From the NCBI RefSeq assembly GCF_932526225.1, contig NC_064037.1, positions 16,616,601-16,680,600 of the forward strand: a stretch of 64,000 nt of DNA. Reading direction: 5' to 3'. This DNA comes from Nematostella vectensis (Eukaryota; Cnidaria; Anthozoa; Actiniaria; Edwardsiidae). Position 1 is the stretch's first letter, and each line of letters opens with the position of its first letter. Below, in pieces: positions 60,593-64,000 of this stretch. The notes beneath the pieces were generated by a model. The model was given only the letters and a program-made list of their open reading frames with translations. It had not been told where the DNA came from and did no database searches. The translations under genes and the position numbers were made by a program.

Positions 60593-62440
60593 TCTATGGC
60601 TTTCTGGTCATTGTGTGCGTGGTGTTGGTTTGTTTCCATCATCTGTTGATCATATCACAGATATCAGTGCAACTTGAGTACTTCAATTATTCAGGTGTGT
60701 GCAGGGGGAAGTAACGCTATTCTAGTCCGCCATGTTTAAGTGACATGAAGAGAAAACGAACCATAGCGCCGACATATTTTCCCCGGGAAGGATCCCAATA
60801 AAAACGATTAAAAAAGCCAAGTAAAGGTAAGTGGAAAACTATATGCCATCTTGTCAAGTTGTAAATATACCCAGTATGGATGGACTTCAGGAATATTATA
60901 AAGAGAGCTAATAGTGTGACAGGCATACGAAACCTTTTATTGGGTTATTTACTGTGCATTCGACATTTCCAAACCTGCCTGAAAGATATTTACCGTGTGA
61001 ATGGAGAAAATTTTCTTTTCTTTGGTACTCACAAGCGACAAATGAATCCTATATATCTCCCCTATGATACTAAACCGTACGGATATTGCAGCCGTAAGCA
61101 AGGAAATGAAACAGGCTCTAGAATGACGATTGAAGCTATCTAGCAATGTCGTGGCTTTGACCCTTGTCGAGTTGCTATGTTTGCGTACATTCTATGATGT
61201 AATGGGGTCGGTGGACTTTGCCTTGTCAAGCGCGACGGACGAAAAAGCCTTTAGAAATTTGGAAGAATTTCGAAGCAAGAAGGGATGCGATAAGCTTATC
61301 CGCGAAGCAATGGAAAGTTTGGTATAAGTAGGAACTTAATTTATATAGATACATGTTGAATTGATGCTTTGAAATATTAACAACGATTTTCAGCGGGGGA
61401 TTAAAATAGCTGAAACTATTTCTAAGGGAGTGTTTATTAAATACACCGAGGGGGGGGGGGGATATTGAACCACCAAAGGGGGGGGGGGCTCCGGAAAGGG
61501 GGGGCTCTGAATTTTTTAGGAGCCGTCTTTATGATCTAGTTTGTAGCACAAATAATTTAAGACTTTTGTCTTTATAAAACAGTTGGATATACCGATGGCA
61601 GTTTTTAACAGGAACAAATAGAAATTTAAATAGTGGTGAAAGACGATTTACATCAAAACAAATTATAAAATTATGAAGGCCGAAACCGAAAGTTGTGAAT
61701 AAGAGATGTCAGAAATAATGATGAACTTGACTACATCATCAATTCGGACAAAGAGGGCAACTTCGCAGTATTTATTTTCCAGATTTAAAGACTTTTAAAT
61801 CTTTTTATTTATTGAGGTCGTAGGGGTGGGGGGCGGGGGGGCTTAGAATGGCAAATAATGGCGAGATTGGGCAGCAGCAACGTCGAACAATTTTTTTATT
61901 TTCATATCAGAATATTTGTTTCAACGCTATTTGTTCGCTCATAGAAACACTGTAAATAACCTACACCTACCGTGAGCCTGACTACCTGCTGTACTGGCTA
62001 CCTTCTGTACTCCAATCTCATAGCCAGCTAGCAGACTAGCAGGGCTTTCTTCCTGTTTGTTTCTATCAGTTCACTTATTCGTGCGTGCAGCCGGAAATAG
62101 TTCCATTAGGGGGGGGGGACTGGGGGATTTCATAGAAACGAGTGGGAGGCGCGGATCGCCCCTCCGGGCCTCCCAGCCCCGTCTTAGGCTTGGGGGGCGC
62201 GAATCCCCCCTCCGACCCCCCAGCCCCATTCCATGATGGGGACTTTCAGTGACACCGAAACGCGTTTCGCGTATGCTGGTTATTAATCTACGTCGGGACC
62301 ACTTCGCGTAGATTCGAGTCGCCATCTTGGATAATTGAGCTTGGTACTTCATGACATACGCTTTTAAGAGCTTTCTGACTCGCACTCTAATGAATAAAGC
62401 TGTTATGAAGTATCATGACTATATTTTTCCAATAATGCAG

Positions 62441-62831
62441 TTCGAACCCCCAAGGACTTGCAATTAGACCTCCGTCTGTCCTGTGGTATACCGAGCGTTC
62501 GAAGGATGAAGTGCGGAAAAGATCATTGCGGGTGGCTAAAGGTCGGCCACGCAAGGTGCACCTCCAAAGGCTCCGTAAGGGCAGCCCCCTCCCCGTGCCG
62601 TGCAGGATCTGCGGCATAGGGACGCAGTCGGAGACGCGGTTGTGCCGCCCCTGCGGAGCGAATCGTGAAGGGCAGAGGATGCGCGGCGTCGAGAGGCGCG
62701 CTCGGGGATGGTTTGCACTCGTCCTGTCTGACATCGCAGCCCGCGGTACGGGCAATTCGAGACTGGGTGGCACAAGGCATACCCAAACACTCGTCCTGTG
62801 TGACATCGCGGCCCGCGATACGGGCGATTAG
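62441..62831 (+). CDS. unrecognised GC-rich open frame with zinc-ribbon-like cysteines
   Basis: A frame opens just after an acceptor-like TTTTTCCAATAATGCAG and runs to a stop at 62831. It reads NPQGLAIRPPSVLWYTERSK, a basic region (KRSLRVAKGRPRKVHLQRLR), then CRICGIGTQSETRLCRPC, a Cys-x2-Cys ... Cys-x2-Cys arrangement like a small zinc ribbon. The last 35 codons run into tandem repeats and are probably not coding. There is no Met near the start, so it is either an internal exon or a frame with a non-obvious start. It is in line with, but in a different frame from, the open frame at 63017-64000. I do not recognise the family. Confidence 0.35.
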
Positions 62832-62984
62832 AGACTGGGTGGCACAGGCATACCCAAACACTCGTCCCGCCGGCTGTGATACGGGCAATTAGAGACTGGG
62901 TGGCACAAGGTGTACCCAAACACTCGTCCCGCCGGTTGTGACACGGGCAGTTAGAGACTGGGTGGCACAAGGTGTGCCCAAACA
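62716..62984. repeat. four imperfect 62-72 bp tandem repeats, GC-rich
   Basis: Each copy begins CACTCGTCC and includes GAGACTGGGTGGCACA and ACCCAAA. Copy lengths are about 72, 71, 62 and 63 bases, so reading frame is not kept across the array. It separates the two open frames at 62441-62831 and 63017-64000. Confidence 0.88.
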
Positions 62985-63016
62985 AGGACGCTTACATAGA
63001 GGAGGTTCTAAATAGC

Positions 63017-64000
63017 ATGCGTGACAAAGAGGCGCCCGCCGTACTGGCAGGGCTGGTCCAGAACATCCTGGACGAGGACATCCCCGACGATGTCAAACAC
63101 AAGCTGCTTAAGCCGCTCGTACCTGAGCAAAATGGTGAGCCTGGGCCAATGTTTGAGCGAGAGGGGAGTGACGCCTTCGCTAACTGTGTTGTGAGCTATG
63201 TTGCCGACTTCTTGAGGAATCGCGGCACCCCGCGCTCCCTTGGTCTAACCAAGACGCGAGGCAAGATCCTCGAGCGATTTGACAAGAAGCTGGCCACTAT
63301 GGGATGCACCAAAGAAGACCTCTTTGAGATGGAAAAGAAGCTCGAGGTAAAGCTAGTAGCCGTGGACGCCCTGGGTAACGTCCTGTGGGACTCGGGGAAG
63401 TACAAGACTAAGACGAGGATCACTATCCCTTGCCACAATAACCACACCTGGGCGGAGCTTCCGACTGAACCACCTGCGATCGCGAGCGTCCACGGCCTAG
63501 ACTTCGAAGCTGAGGGTGAGCTTCGTTCGTTATGTCAGGAGAAGGCTCTAACCAGTGCCGCCACAAAAACGCGCGAGGCGAAAGTGCGAGAGGTGCTCAT
63601 TTGCTTTATAAACAGGGCGATCCCCAGAAGCACGAGGATCTGGCTGTGTGGGCGTGTTATAGTCACGCACGAAGGCAAACTGTACCGATCGGGACAGGAC
63701 GGAGCGGCTATCGACAGGGCGTTTACAGACGAGACTGGATATGATCCTCAATGGCTCCCTGATGACCACCCAGCCTACCAAGAGTACACCGAAGCTACGC
63801 ACTCGATGAGCGGTGCAATAGGGTATCGCTTCAAGAAGTGGACCCAAAGAGAGAACATCAGGCCAACGCCTCTTAAATACAGGGACGTCTGGCGAGCGGC
63901 GCAGGTTGAGTCCAAAGTGTGGAATAGCAAGGAAAACTTAGGGGCGCAGCCTCATGCGCACATCGACATGCGTGCGGCGTACCTAGGATGCGAGGACAGT
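63017..64000 (+). CDS. unrecognised long intronless open frame, runs off the window
   Basis: After an in-frame TGA near 62936 the frame is open from 62939 to the last base (over 350 codons). The first Met is at 63017, giving at least 328 residues. It begins MRDKEAPAVLAGLVQNILDE, has SLGLTKTRGKILERFDKKLA, then ITIPCHNNHTWAELP, a charged middle (ATKTREAKVREVLICFINRA), YRFKKWTQREN and, at the edge, HAHIDMRAAYLGCEDS. Codon third positions are rich in G and C, unlike the five host genes, and no intron is seen in over 1 kb. The last motif faintly recalls the Asp...Tyr motif A of family B DNA polymerases of selfish elements, but that is a guess. It could equally be a host gene of unusual composition, a mobile element or an integrated foreign segment. 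Confidence 0.55.
   Translation, partial: MRDKEAPAVLAGLVQNILDEDIPDDVKHKLLKPLVPEQNGEPGPMFEREGSDAFANCVVSYVADFLRNRGTPRSLGLTKTRGKILERFDKKLATMGCTKEDLFEMEKKLEVKLVAVDALGNVLWDSGKYKTKTRITIPCHNNHTWAELPTEPPAIASVHGLDFEAEGELRSLCQEKALTSAATKTREAKVREVLICFINRAIPRSTRIWLCGRVIVTHEGKLYRSGQDGAAIDRAFTDETGYDPQWLPDDHPAYQEYTEATHSMSGAIGYRFKKWTQRENIRPTPLKYRDVWRAAQVESKVWNSKENLGAQPHAHIDMRAAYLGCEDS

Larger units (their letters stand above)
56921..62440. other. intergenic stretch, no gene recognised
   Basis: No spliceable exon matching a known family was found. It contains short-element fragments (56955-57110, 57590-57680, 58204-58281, 58863-58992, 60431-60592), poly-G/C tracts near 57286, 59111, 60452 and 61451-61483, and an exact 10-base hairpin pair at 59959-59999. 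YY1-like motifs on the minus strand (complement of GTCCGCCATGTTT near 60727 and of GTCGCCATCTTGG near 62320) hint at start sites, but no coding exon could be tied to them. Open frames of 60-100 codons at 58403, 60880 and 61130 were not recognised. Confidence 0.5.

Noticed and set aside
60880-61327. Two adjacent plus-strand open frames of 87 and 65 codons
   Set aside because: They read partly protein-like (KDIYRVNGENFLFFGTHKRQ) and a GTAAGC donor lies near 61092, but I could not build a consistent gene or recognise a family.

Overview
The window looks like nuclear DNA from an anthozoan cnidarian; a sea anemone of the Nematostella type is my best guess. The genes are intron-rich with clean GT..AG junctions. 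The proteins are close to vertebrate orthologues. Introns are full of minisatellites, short inverted-repeat transposons with poly-G/poly-C tracts, and truncated LINEs. The species is an inference; no search was possible.

Layout: 1-5654 is a 42-bp minisatellite plus featureless DNA, probably an intron of an acetyl-CoA synthetase gene (ACSS2-like, minus strand) whose first three coding exons end at 7928. It shares a 447-bp divergent promoter with ARFGAP1 (plus strand, 13 coding exons, 8376-24462), which carries a 6.6-kb 39-bp minisatellite in intron 9. ARFGAP1 ends tail-to-tail with ARMC1 (minus, 7 exons, 25973-27718). ARMC1 is head-to-head (348 bp, three CCAAT boxes) with an MTFR1/MTFR2-type mitochondrial fission regulator (plus, 7 exons, 28067-31081). 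That gene ends tail-to-tail with CSPP1 (minus, 40 coding exons, 32792-56595), a centrosome/spindle-pole/cilium protein. All 40 CSPP1 exons join in phase to give about 1183 residues. 56596-62440 has no recognisable gene. From 62441 to the right edge the composition turns GC-rich, and an unrecognised, apparently intronless reading frame runs off the window.

Functional picture: ARMC1 and the MTFR protein both act at mitochondria. ARMC1, MTFR1 and CSPP1 also lie near each other on human 8q13, with ARMC1 and MTFR1 adjacent and head-to-head, so this looks like ancient microsynteny. ARFGAP1 (Golgi COPI) and ACSS2 (acetate activation) are not part of that human block.

Most notable: (1) minisatellites whose repeat unit contains a copy of the neighbouring exon end and its 5' splice site (ARFGAP1 intron 7, CSPP1 intron 24); (2) a perfect 213-bp tandem duplication of an in-frame CSPP1 exon; (3) the orphan GC-rich reading frame at the right edge, the best candidate for something undescribed; (4) a palindromic element of which a single arm recurs in a CSPP1 intron; (5) several families of short inverted-repeat elements, some with visible target duplications.
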